Assembly: GCA_018266955.1 (NCBI GenBank)
Contig: JAFDZI010000031.1
Location: forward strand, 1-64,000
From: Bacteroidota bacterium
GTDB lineage: Bacteria > Bacteroidota > Bacteroidia > Flavobacteriales > Weeksellaceae
DNA: 64,000 nt
Direction: 5' to 3'
Program-made: the position numbers and the translations under genes
Shown here: positions 27,246-36,093 of the stretch, in pieces
Numbering within the stretch: the first letter of the stretch is position 1
How the letters are laid out: every line of letters starts with the position of its first letter
Notes under the pieces: model-generated
The model's input: the letters and a program-made list of their open reading frames with translations, nothing else
Database searches by the model: none
What the model was told of the DNA's origin: nothing

Positions 27246-29282
27246 TCATATTGCCACTTTTTTTAAAGAAGAATTGTATTTTCCAAAATCAATTCCTTCA
27301 AAATCTTTTGCTGCTTTTTCTTCAACATCAATATCCTTAGTATGAAGAATGTGCGACATATAAGTTAGTTTTCTTTTTAAATTCTCTATCAAATCGCACC
27401 ATTTCATAACTTGGATTTCAATATTCTTATTCTCATTTATAAAATAGAAATATGGATTATCTTGTCCCTTCTGCCTTCCCGTAATATCAAATTGAGCATC
27501 ATCATTAATATCTGAACTTATCAATAATATTTTGAAACTAATATCTCTGCTTATAGAATTTGATTTTTCAATTTCACGAGCGTACTTCATTACCTGCCCA
27601 AGCTCTTTAGGACTAATTTTTACTTTTGGTGCTTTTAATTCAACAATTAAAACTTCTCTTCTTTTGTGATCTAAAATTCGTTCATTGTACATAAACAAAT
27701 CTGTAATAGATTTAATTGGCTTTTCATTGATTTCAGATATATTATCATCCTTTTTTGACGCTTTGTATTCCATGCAATCATTTCTCAATTGTAAGAGATT
27801 TTTTTCTAAATTTTTATCTGATAATAGCTTAGTTGTTTCGTTATATTCTTCGCCAAAAATCCATAACATTTTTTCTAAAAATTTATGTAATTCTTTTCGT
27901 TCCTTCACATTTTTGGCTATTTCACTATACACCAATTTTTCGACAAAATTCAATTCATCATTTTTCTTAGCTACTTTATCTGAAAATTCTATTATATTTT
28001 CTAAATCTGTCTTTTCTAAAAGTTCCGAAAACTTATTTGCCATTTTAGAATTAAGATGAAGAATATTCTTGAGTATATTATCTAATTCTCCGTTAGATAT
28101 AGTTCTGTCAATTAAAGGATAAATTATTTCTCTCAATCTATTATCTTGATTCAGTAAATTGTATTTATCCTCAACTAAAAACGCTAATTTGTCAAATACA
28201 ACCACTTTTGATTTAGAGCTACTGGTGTTGTTTTTGAATGGATAAAACTCATCATTTTTCAATTTTTCCGTGAAATTATCAAACTCGGCATTTCTACTTT
28301 TATAAAAATCACTTAAATTTTCTTTTATAAATTGCCTAAAGTTTTTCCAATCTTCATCCATGTCATCCAAATCTATATTTCTATATAAGTCAGTAGGTAG
28401 CGTATTTGATTCTACATATACATACCAACCACCAATTTTTGGACTTAACCAAGAAGCATCAAATTCAAATCCATTTGCAATAGTTTGTATTCCAGCATTA
28501 TTAGTTGTTAAAAAAACTTTTATTTTATCAACTTTTTTAATTTGAATAAAATTAAATAAAACTTTATGTTCAACACCTTTTAAATCCATAAAAGTATGGA
28601 TTTTGGGTATTGGTTTATCAATAATAAACTGATTTGGTTCTATCTTTTTCCCATTAATAAAGAAAGTAATTTCATTATTAAATATTTTTAAAGGATATTT
28701 TTCAAAAATAGCATCAGCAATATTCTGTTTTAAAAACTTATCTATTAATTTCTTTTTGTGTTCTTTGTCAGTGACAACACTATCATAAAACTCAGTAATA
28801 CTAACTTGGTAATACGTTTTATGATCTTTACCCTTTAATATTTGTTCTTGAGAATCAATATCAATATCAGAAACATTTAAGTTTTTTCCAAACATATTAA
28901 AATGTAACGGAATAAGGGACTTTGAAAATTCCTTTTGTTTATCAGAATATCCAACGGTTTCAATTATAACATTTTTTCCAAGTTGAAAACAAGCAAAACG
29001 CCCAATACCTTTTCCTCCGTCCTTATTTGTTGTTCCAATATCTAATAGCTTTCTATCCAAGTCTGAGGTATGTACTCCAATTCCATCATCTTTAATTTTT
29101 AAATTTTTAATTAATGTGGGAGTAATTTCAGACTCATGAGCATAATCAATGTCAATCCAAATATTTTTAGCCTTAGCTTGGATTGAATTATTCATTAATT
29201 CGCTAAATGCCGCAAACGTACTAATGTAGTTTGCAAATAATTCATTAATTAGTCTTGAATTGGTTGTTAGCTTTCTACTCAT
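27246..29282 (-). CDS. GHKL (MORC/Hsp90-like) ATPase with possible nuclease tail
   Basis: A 678-residue protein. The N-terminal Bergerat fold shows N box ELMNNSIQAKAKNIWID (about 27), DDGIG (about 67) and GKGIGRFA (about 90), as in MORC/Hsp90-like ATPases. The C-terminal part has REVLIVELKAPK (about 540-555), which fits the E-x-K half of a PD-(D/E)xK nuclease. ATPase-nuclease fusions of this kind are typical of anti-phage genes, but no named system is recognised. AT-rich like its neighbours. Ends in TGA. Confidence 0.7.
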   Translation of the reverse strand: MSRKLTTNSRLINELFANYISTFAAFSELMNNSIQAKAKNIWIDIDYAHESEITPTLIKNLKIKDDGIGVHTSDLDRKLLDIGTTNKDGGKGIGRFACFQLGKNVIIETVGYSDKQKEFSKSLIPLHFNMFGKNLNVSDIDIDSQEQILKGKDHKTYYQVSITEFYDSVVTDKEHKKKLIDKFLKQNIADAIFEKYPLKIFNNEITFFINGKKIEPNQFIIDKPIPKIHTFMDLKGVEHKVLFNFIQIKKVDKIKVFLTTNNAGIQTIANGFEFDASWLSPKIGGWYVYVESNTLPTDLYRNIDLDDMDEDWKNFRQFIKENLSDFYKSRNAEFDNFTEKLKNDEFYPFKNNTSSSKSKVVVFDKLAFLVEDKYNLLNQDNRLREIIYPLIDRTISNGELDNILKNILHLNSKMANKFSELLEKTDLENIIEFSDKVAKKNDELNFVEKLVYSEIAKNVKERKELHKFLEKMLWIFGEEYNETTKLLSDKNLEKNLLQLRNDCMEYKASKKDDNISEINEKPIKSITDLFMYNERILDHKRREVLIVELKAPKVKISPKELGQVMKYAREIEKSNSISRDISFKILLISSDINDDAQFDITGRQKGQDNPYFYFINENKNIEIQVMKWCDLIENLKRKLTYMSHILHTKDIDVEEKAAKDFEGIDFGKYNSSLKKVAI

Positions 29283-29502
29283 TTTAATATTTCTAAATGT
29301 AGATTTTTTTCAAATATACAAAATAGTAAATGAGAAAATAAAAAATCCTTTTTCTTTAAAAAATCCAACGAGATAAGATCTTAAATTTCTATTTAGCAAA
29401 GGAATTTTTAAATAATTACTAACAGATTCAAAAAATTTAATAAATAATGCCAAAGTACATATAAAAAGAAATCGATAAATCTAACTGGCTTTTTATTCGA
29501 AG

Positions 29503-29534
29503 AGAAGATTCTGAGGCTTGCCTCAGTATCTTCT
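29503..29534 (-). terminator. Strong hairpin downstream of the TOPRIM gene
   Basis: AGAAGATTCTGAGGC and GCCTCAGTATCTTCT form a 15-bp stem with one mismatch and a 2-base loop. It lies just beyond the stop of the minus-strand TOPRIM gene; there is no long T run, so termination is likely but not certain. Confidence 0.55.
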
Positions 29535-29539
29535 ATTAA

Positions 29540-30415
29540 TTATTTTACCACTTTGCTAATAAATTCATAAATATTTTGACATGTGATATTGTTAAGTATT
29601 TTAACATCGTTCAAATAGTCTGTTTCTCTTATACAAATAGTATTTGATTTCCCTGATTTTTGCAATTGACCAACAGTTCCAACCAATGATTTTTTATGTG
29701 CGAATTTTATACCATTTACTTTTTTAAGAATAGTATTTGAAGCATCATACGTTAAAACATCTTTAAATAGATTTGTTGACGGGTGCATAGTAATAATCTT
29801 TTCTGCTACATCAAAAATATCTTCATTATCTTGTTTCATTAGAGGAATAAGAACGTCCTCTAATATTCCTTTATCCGTATCCTCTTCCTTAAATATAAAT
29901 GCCCCTAAAGAAATATCTTCACATTGAATTATTTCTAATTCTTTTATAGGTTCATCGAATTCTAATTTAGTAAATACTTGTTTAAGTTCGTTGGTTACTT
30001 GTTCCATTCTTTTTATTGTGCCTATTTCATCAGCATCAAAAAAATATAAAACAGAGATTGTACTATTAGGTGAAGCTTGTATTGCTTCAGGATCTTGAAC
30101 ATTAAATGTGTTAATTGCTTTTACAAGTGAAATTCTTAAAGCATCTTTTGCATCACCTCCTAATGAATAGATTAGTATCAGATTATTATCTTTTTTCAAT
30201 ACTTCAGCAGGTAAAAATCGACTTCTTGCTTCCTGTATTCTTACTTCTGGAATAGATACATTTTTAATATCGCTTTGTAAAAAATAGTTTAAGGGATTAG
30301 GAAAATCTTTAATAAATTTAGAATATGTTGAAAATCCATTGGATTTAAGAATTCTATAAATAAATGAGGCATCATGATCTCCTTCAGTAAGAATATATAT
30401 AAAATTATTTTCCAT
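29540..30415 (-). CDS. TOPRIM-domain protein (DUF3226-like nuclease)
   Basis: A 291-residue protein beginning IYILTEGDHDASFIYRIL. The early Glu (TEG) and later DADE (VLYFFDADEIG, about 129-137) match the E...DxD metal-binding residues of TOPRIM nucleases/primases. Its ATG overlaps the stop of the preceding ATPase gene (TAATG), so the two are translationally coupled. By analogy with OLD and PARIS-like systems it is probably the effector nuclease controlled by that ATPase. Confidence 0.65.
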   Translation of the reverse strand: MENNFIYILTEGDHDASFIYRILKSNGFSTYSKFIKDFPNPLNYFLQSDIKNVSIPEVRIQEARSRFLPAEVLKKDNNLILIYSLGGDAKDALRISLVKAINTFNVQDPEAIQASPNSTISVLYFFDADEIGTIKRMEQVTNELKQVFTKLEFDEPIKELEIIQCEDISLGAFIFKEEDTDKGILEDVLIPLMKQDNEDIFDVAEKIITMHPSTNLFKDVLTYDASNTILKKVNGIKFAHKKSLVGTVGQLQKSGKSNTICIRETDYLNDVKILNNITCQNIYEFISKVVK

Positions 30416-32541
30416 TATCGTATATCAAAATTTATAGATTCAATAAGTTGCTCTAATCTTTCTCCGTCAATATATTTTGCCTTAATTAATTCATTTTCTT
30501 TTACTAAAGCATATGCGGTAAGTTCATTATTTTTATAATTATTTTTTACAAAGGCATCTATACATTCTTTACTATGTGTTGAAAGAAATACTTGAACATT
30601 AAATTTTTCAGCCAATTGCTGTACGAATTTTGTAAATGGAATTAATAAACTTGTATGTATTGCACTGTCGATTTCATCTATACAAATAATTCCATTTTTA
30701 CTATATACCATTAGAAGAGCTATTTCGAATACTCGTTGCAAACCTTCTCCATATTTAGTAATATCAATAACATCATTCATTATGGACGATGTAACAACAA
30801 AACGACTTTCCCCGTCACTATTAATCATCTCAATTTTTTCAATAGATGGATCTAAATGTTGTTGTATGAATTGAATTACTTCATCAAAGTACTTTTCTTC
30901 TACTGCAAAGGCATGAGCTTTTCTCAACAACTCACTATTATATCTGTAAGGACTCGTAAATGTGGCAGTGCACAAAATAGCTGATTTTGTAAATTTTAAT
31001 TCCGCTCCTTTATTAGAATATAAATGTAGATTACTTTCAAACTTTGTGGTTTCAATATTTGCTTCTGCTATTATTGTTGTGATATATCCTGATTTATCTA
31101 TATTTTCCTCTGTATTTTCCTTATCAATAAATATTAATGTTTTAGATGTATTAAAAATTGATTCTATTTCAATATTACTGGTAAAGTTATCATTTATCCA
31201 ATTTGGATTTAACTCTTTTTCAAATTTACCTCTATATCTTTCTAGCTGTAAAAATGAATTAAGATCATTAAGTTGACTTGCTAAATAAAAAGCTTCTAAA
31301 ATGGAAGTTTTGCCCATATTATTTCCTCCTGCAAAAATGTTAACCCTAGAAAGGTTTTTAATACTTATTCTATTAAGTTTTCTGTATTGATGAATAAAAG
31401 TATCTTCAAAATGTTTGTTTATTGCTGGAAAATAATTTAATGTTGATTTATTACCCACAAACAATTTAGCCTGTGTCATAGGAATTAATCTGTCCAGTTT
31501 TGTTTTAAGTTTTTCTATTTCAGAATAATCGTTTTGATTCAAATATTCGCTAAAGTTGAAAGCAACTTGTACTTCACTATTAATATTTTGCAAGGCATTT
31601 TTTAATCTATTTTCTCCAATAGCTTCACTATAAGAATATCCCTCAGCAATACTTCTACTTTCTTCCATTTTTCTTAGGGCGGTCGGATCATTAACAAATT
31701 CAGCTACCTCTTTTATTTGGCGATATTGAGTAATTATAGGTTCTCTAATGATAATTCTTTCAATGCTTTCTTCGTTTTCTTCGATTTCTTCAGTTTCGGA
31801 GATCCAAGTGAAAAATCTTTCTAAGTTTGGATTGTTTTCGGCTACATAATCTGTATCATTCCAACCAATCCATTCTCTCATAATAGGGCTACTTATTACA
31901 GCATCAAACATATAATACATGTCAGTCTGAAATTGGTCTCCGTAATCACTTTCTTTATACTGCTTTATGAGAAATAGCGTTCTTCTACTTCTTCTTAATT
32001 TAACTTTTGATATACCCAAAGCATTACATACTTCATCTTCTGATTTTGAATGCTGTTCTATTAAATCGTTTACTAATTGTGCTTCATTTACAGCACTCCA
32101 TCTTTTTTTTCCACTAATATGATGAAGTCCCATTGTAATTAAATGTTGAACAGGATCTTCATCAATTATTTCTACCAAGTTAATGCTTTTAAAATCAGAT
32201 TCTTGTAATTTACCTACGTCACCCCCGTTTTTAAATTCCTCCCATAGATATTTTAATGTTGCGGTTCGTCTATTGCCTTCCAAAACCAAATATCTATCTC
32301 CAATTGGTTTAACTTGTATTTGCTCCATATCTAAAAAGCCATTAGTGGTAAAACTACTAATCAAGTCTCGAATGTTTTCTTGATTTTTGCCCCAAATGAA
32401 ATTTAGAGTTCTTTGTTGGATACGAGGATCGGCAACTTGTTCATCAGAGACAAATTTATAATCAGATCTATCTATAAATCTATAATTATTGGGATCTAAT
32501 AATAGCCTATCTACATGACGTTTTATTCTGTTACTTTCCAT
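30415..32541 (-). CDS. ParB-like domain fused to AAA (OLD-type) ATPase
   Basis: A 708-residue fusion. The N-terminal ~240 residues resemble a ParB/sulfiredoxin-type domain (VLEGNRRTATLKYL, about 88, corresponding to the ParB GxRR box) plus an HTH-like segment. The second half is an SMC/OLD-type ATPase with Walker A GGNNMGKTSIL (about 402), Walker B GIICIDEID (about 617) and the late His motif STHSKECID (about 645). First gene of a two-gene unit with the TOPRIM protein; a probable phage-defence ATPase. Confidence 0.7.
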   Translation of the reverse strand: MESNRIKRHVDRLLLDPNNYRFIDRSDYKFVSDEQVADPRIQQRTLNFIWGKNQENIRDLISSFTTNGFLDMEQIQVKPIGDRYLVLEGNRRTATLKYLWEEFKNGGDVGKLQESDFKSINLVEIIDEDPVQHLITMGLHHISGKKRWSAVNEAQLVNDLIEQHSKSEDEVCNALGISKVKLRRSRRTLFLIKQYKESDYGDQFQTDMYYMFDAVISSPIMREWIGWNDTDYVAENNPNLERFFTWISETEEIEENEESIERIIIREPIITQYRQIKEVAEFVNDPTALRKMEESRSIAEGYSYSEAIGENRLKNALQNINSEVQVAFNFSEYLNQNDYSEIEKLKTKLDRLIPMTQAKLFVGNKSTLNYFPAINKHFEDTFIHQYRKLNRISIKNLSRVNIFAGGNNMGKTSILEAFYLASQLNDLNSFLQLERYRGKFEKELNPNWINDNFTSNIEIESIFNTSKTLIFIDKENTEENIDKSGYITTIIAEANIETTKFESNLHLYSNKGAELKFTKSAILCTATFTSPYRYNSELLRKAHAFAVEEKYFDEVIQFIQQHLDPSIEKIEMINSDGESRFVVTSSIMNDVIDITKYGEGLQRVFEIALLMVYSKNGIICIDEIDSAIHTSLLIPFTKFVQQLAEKFNVQVFLSTHSKECIDAFVKNNYKNNELTAYALVKENELIKAKYIDGERLEQLIESINFDIR

Positions 32542-32674
32542 TTTAGTTGGATGTTATTTTTTACTTGATATTTTATAAATACAATTAATTCCAAATTCAA
32601 TAAGGTAATCGCACAAATTTAATTCAAATTTTGCGTTTATTATATAGCAATAGTTTAAAATACATTTTCAAATA

Positions 32675-32701
32675 CAAAAAAGCAGGTAAATACTACCTGC
32701 T
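32675..32701 (-). terminator. Rho-independent terminator of the recombinase gene
   Basis: AGCAGGTA (32681-32688) pairs with TACCTGCT (32694-32701); on the minus strand a run of six Ts follows. Confidence 0.8.
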
Positions 32702-32728
32702 AATATTATTTAGGAAATTTTGAAATAC

Positions 32729-34225
32729 TTACTTAACCCTCAAAAACTTAAGTTTCTTCATCTGTGTAAGCACCAGCTTAATAGTTTCGTCCAAATGGGA
32801 AGTTTTAAAATACTTGGGTGTGTAGATGAGTTTTTCGTTAAAAATAGACTTTATAATCTGTCTTTTTCCCTCTAGGGTAGCATTCTCATAAAACCCGTTT
32901 ACATTCTTAAAAATTGAAATTCCCTCTTCGAGATGCTTTTGAAAATCTTTGCCCCTGCTTTTGATCTGCTCCAGCTCCATTTTTATTTCGCCCATCTGAA
33001 CATCCGTTTTACGCTTCATCTCGTTATAGGTTTTCACATCAATCACATCATCGAAAAACTTCTGCTCCACCGATTCCAGTCGGGATTGCAGTTTCCCCAA
33101 TTCTCTTTTTAAAGACTGGATATGCACCTCTTTCGTTTCGCCCTCGTCCTGAAAAACTTCTGCCAGGATTTTTTTGTAAAGCATCTTTATTTGATCCTCT
33201 TGTATAGAAAATTCGTCCAACAACTGACCAAACAGCGAATGAACTTCGCCTATCTTATACCGTACCTTGCAAGGCGGATTACAATGGTAATACCAATAGG
33301 AGTTAACTCCGTTATGTCCTTTGGATGCACTTCCCGTTAAAACTCTTCCACAATCAGGACAAAGCAGAAATCCACGAAGAGGAAGTTGTTCCACAATATT
33401 TTCGGTTGCCCTTCTGGGCTTCGGGCATTTACCAGCCATCACTTTTTGCACTTGCTCGAAAGTATTCGTATCGACAATGGCATCGTGCAAACCTTCCACA
33501 ATCATTTCGGGTTCTTTTTTCCATTCGGAAATATAGATTTTACCAGTGTACATTACATTTTTCAAAAGGTGTGTAAAACCGTTTTTGCTCATCTTTAATC
33601 CTTTATTGTAATATTTTTTTCGAATATCTTCCGTAGAATAAATCCCTTTTGCATATTCAGCAAATACTTTTTTTACCAAAACGGATAATTCAGGATGGGG
33701 AGTGAGTGTAGACTTTCCTTCTTCGTTTCTGATTTTTATATATCCGAAAGGAGCAGCACCGCCCATATAGCAGCCTTCTTTTAACCCTTTTCTTAATCCT
33801 TGTCTTGTTCTGAGACTTATGGAATCGTTCTCAATTTCTGGTAAAGTAAGGCTAATCGCCAATAACATTTTAGCACTGCTTTGTGTTAAATCTAATGGCT
33901 GTTCTGTTGAGTTTATTCCAATTTCCCAGTCCTTAAACTGACGAATAACGCTATAGGCTTGCTCTGTATTACGGCTAAATCGATCCCATCGGGTAAACAA
34001 AACCGAATCAACAATTTTTTTATTGGCTTTTATATAGGTCATTAGTTTTTTCCATTCGGGACGGTTTTCAAAATTTTTAGCAGAATAGTCTTCCTCAAAG
34101 TGCCTTAATATATTGTATCCTTTCTGATTACAATAATTTTCTAAAGATTCCTTTTGATGCTTTAAAGAAAAACCTTTATCTGCCTGCTCGTCCGTACTCA
34201 CACGGGTGTAAATAATCACGTTCAT
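32729..34225 (-). CDS. Large serine recombinase
   Basis: A 498-residue site-specific recombinase. The N-terminal resolvase domain has YTRVSTDEQ with the catalytic Ser and WDRFSRN. The recombinase domain contains GGAAPFGY. A zinc-ribbon-like segment (CPDCGRVLTG ... HCNPPCK) precedes a long coiled coil. The ATG at 34225 is chosen because it starts MNVIIYTRVS and overlaps the TGA of a small upstream gene (ATGA); an in-frame start at 34252 also exists. Probably moves the 27-34 kb module. Confidence 0.9.
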   Translation of the reverse strand: MNVIIYTRVSTDEQADKGFSLKHQKESLENYCNQKGYNILRHFEEDYSAKNFENRPEWKKLMTYIKANKKIVDSVLFTRWDRFSRNTEQAYSVIRQFKDWEIGINSTEQPLDLTQSSAKMLLAISLTLPEIENDSISLRTRQGLRKGLKEGCYMGGAAPFGYIKIRNEEGKSTLTPHPELSVLVKKVFAEYAKGIYSTEDIRKKYYNKGLKMSKNGFTHLLKNVMYTGKIYISEWKKEPEMIVEGLHDAIVDTNTFEQVQKVMAGKCPKPRRATENIVEQLPLRGFLLCPDCGRVLTGSASKGHNGVNSYWYYHCNPPCKVRYKIGEVHSLFGQLLDEFSIQEDQIKMLYKKILAEVFQDEGETKEVHIQSLKRELGKLQSRLESVEQKFFDDVIDVKTYNEMKRKTDVQMGEIKMELEQIKSRGKDFQKHLEEGISIFKNVNGFYENATLEGKRQIIKSIFNEKLIYTPKYFKTSHLDETIKLVLTQMKKLKFLRVK

Positions 34226-34371
34226 TTCTTCTTCATTTTTTGTTGATAACATTCATATTCAATCAACGCCCAAACCCGTAATTTTTGGGCAATCCTTGCC
34301 CATTCCATTTCGGAGTATTTCGGCGTATTGTCTTGATTTTTAGGGGCTTTTGGGTTCGATATTGATTTCAT
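34222..34371 (-). CDS. Small protein upstream of the recombinase
   Basis: A 49-residue reading frame (MKSISNPKAPKNQDNTPKYS, then EMEWARIAQKLRVWALIEYE). Its TGA overlaps the recombinase ATG as ATGA, the usual mark of translational coupling. It may be an accessory or directionality protein, but there is no recognisable family. The right-hand 12-bp repeat lies inside its first codons. Confidence 0.5.
   Translation of the reverse strand: MKSISNPKAPKNQDNTPKYSEMEWARIAQKLRVWALIEYECYQQKMKKK
34353..34364 (+). repeat. Right 12-bp direct repeat, candidate att site
   Basis: GGTTCGATATTG, identical to 26991-27002, immediately upstream of the recombinase operon, where large serine recombinases often have their att site. 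Confidence 0.4.
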
Positions 34372-34586
34372 GCGAACATAATGGTATTAAGTTGAAAATC
34401 AAAGGAAAGAGGGCAGAATCTGGGCTGTAAACCGCCGATTTTATGCAGTTCTTAACAAAAGAAAAGAGTTGGGTAATTCCTGCTGAAAATTTGAAATTTT
34501 ATAGCTGTTTTGGAGAATACAGCAGTGCAGAGGAGTGCGAAAGCAGGAAATTAGAAGTTAGTTCTAAACAAGGTTTAGAAAAAAAA

Positions 34587-35174
34587 TTAAACCTGTCTGG
34601 TAAAGATTGTTTTCGCAGATTTTAAATATTCAATGGCGAACTGACGCTGATTCTTCACAAATTCTTTGTGTACGCTGTAGTATTGGTTTTGCCCCAAAAT
34701 TTCAATCATCACAAGTTCTTTCTCGAAAATCCAGTCTGATGGGAGCATAGAACATTGAATAGAAGCAACAATGGACTCACCAGCAAAAGAAAATCCTGAG
34801 CGGTGGGTAATGTGAATGTAGTCATGCCAGCATCGAAACATCAAATTTCCTTTTTCTGAGCCATAAATATTGTCGGAACTCGCTCCGTTCCATATAAGGA
34901 TGGTATTGGTAGAATTAAAATGTTCAACATAAAGTTGTAAAGTCTCCTGTATACTTTTTGCGTCAAAAAAATCGTCTTTGTCAGTAAAAACAAACAGAGA
35001 TTGGTGCAGTTTGAACCATTTTTCAATCCACAAATTTAAACGAGGGCTAAAAGGGACAGAAGACTTTAATCTTGAGAAGTTGGAAATTAAATATTCCTTT
35101 CTGTGAAAATTCTGTTCCACTGCATCAAGATCTTTTAGGATATCCATATAATTTTTTTGAGATAAATTTTTCAT
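34587..35174 (-). CDS. Uncharacterised protein of mobile-element cluster
   Basis: A 195-residue soluble protein, no signal or membrane segment. The centre contains FRCWHDYIHITH, a His-rich patch that could bind metal, followed by GFSFAGESIVAS. Not recognised as a known family. Last gene of the minus-strand cluster running down from 39.5 kb. Confidence 0.6.
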   Translation of the reverse strand: MKNLSQKNYMDILKDLDAVEQNFHRKEYLISNFSRLKSSVPFSPRLNLWIEKWFKLHQSLFVFTDKDDFFDAKSIQETLQLYVEHFNSTNTILIWNGASSDNIYGSEKGNLMFRCWHDYIHITHRSGFSFAGESIVASIQCSMLPSDWIFEKELVMIEILGQNQYYSVHKEFVKNQRQFAIEYLKSAKTIFTRQV

Positions 35175-35206
35175 GATGTTTGAATTTAAGTTAATTTAGG
35201 TTTAAA

Positions 35207-35235
35207 ACAGAGGCAGTATTTTAAACCGCCTCTGT
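35207..35235 (-). terminator. Hairpin between VWA lipoprotein and downstream gene
   Basis: ACAGAGGC (35207-35214) pairs with GCCTCTGT (35228-35235), followed on the minus strand by TTTTAAA. Confidence 0.6.
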
Positions 35236-35250
35236 GAAAGTTGAATTGGA

Positions 35251-36069
35251 TTATAAAGAATTCCACTCAATAGGTTTAGAATACCCAAAATTCCCAAACA
35301 AGATATTGTAATAATACTGAGGTGTAATGGTTTTCTCTTTGTCAACCGAAGCAGGAATCAGGACGGAAATTTGTGTTACCTTACCTAGAGCGGAGTCAGA
35401 AAGCCCAAACACCTTTTTCAGCTTTTCAGTATCAATTTGTGCTTTATTCTCCGCATCTTTTTTGTCTTTCGGGAGATCGGAATCCCAATTAGACAGATTG
35501 CTGGACTGCACCATATCACTGATAAAAAGCACTTTAATATTGGAATACTGACCATTGAGTTTCTCAAACTCCGCCAAAAGCTCAATGATTTCCGTCCGTG
35601 AAGACTTTTGTTGCGGCATTTCATCAAACAGCTTTTTACACAGTTTATTAATCATTGCCGATTTTTGCTCCTCATTTTCGGATTCCATTGCAGACTCCTC
35701 AAGCATTTTGGCACTCTTGCTTTGGTAGCCCGAAGAGGCTTTCTCTGTTACTTGCCACTCGATTTTAAAATTATTGGTTACCGAATTTGAAGTCGAATTA
35801 GAATACAGTAACATTAAATCGAAGTTAGAGCTCATTTCTTTCTCTAAAAATCGAGATACAAACTTCCGTTCCTGAGCGATTTCTGCCGAAGAAGGATTCA
35901 GGGACATTGAAAGATCCTGAACGACAACGATCACAGATTTTTCCTGTTGGGAATTGTTTTCCTGCTTTTTGTTGCAGGATAAAAGCAGGAGACAAAATAC
36001 TGCAACTAAAAAATTAGTTTTTGCTAAATCGGTTTTAATTCTGATGAAGAATGGATTGAATTTTTTCAT
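35251..36069 (-). CDS. VWA-like lipoprotein
   Basis: A 272-residue exported lipoprotein; the lipobox LLLSC follows a basic N terminus of unusual length (about 20 residues before the helix). The mature part opens VIVVVQDLSMSLNPS, where D-x-S-x-S matches the metal-ion-dependent adhesion site of von Willebrand factor A domains, and later has VLFISDMVQSS, the typical fifth strand. Two membrane-protein genes lie directly upstream on the same strand, suggesting a shared envelope complex. Confidence 0.65.
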   Translation of the reverse strand: MKKFNPFFIRIKTDLAKTNFLVAVFCLLLLSCNKKQENNSQQEKSVIVVVQDLSMSLNPSSAEIAQERKFVSRFLEKEMSSNFDLMLLYSNSTSNSVTNNFKIEWQVTEKASSGYQSKSAKMLEESAMESENEEQKSAMINKLCKKLFDEMPQQKSSRTEIIELLAEFEKLNGQYSNIKVLFISDMVQSSNLSNWDSDLPKDKKDAENKAQIDTEKLKKVFGLSDSALGKVTQISVLIPASVDKEKTITPQYYYNILFGNFGYSKPIEWNSL

Positions 36070-36093
36070 TGTGAAAATTTTAAATGTTAAATA

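Noticed and set aside
34443-34625. Plus-strand frame of 60 codons
   Set aside because: Overlaps the end of the minus-strand 195-residue gene and lacks any motif or promoter.
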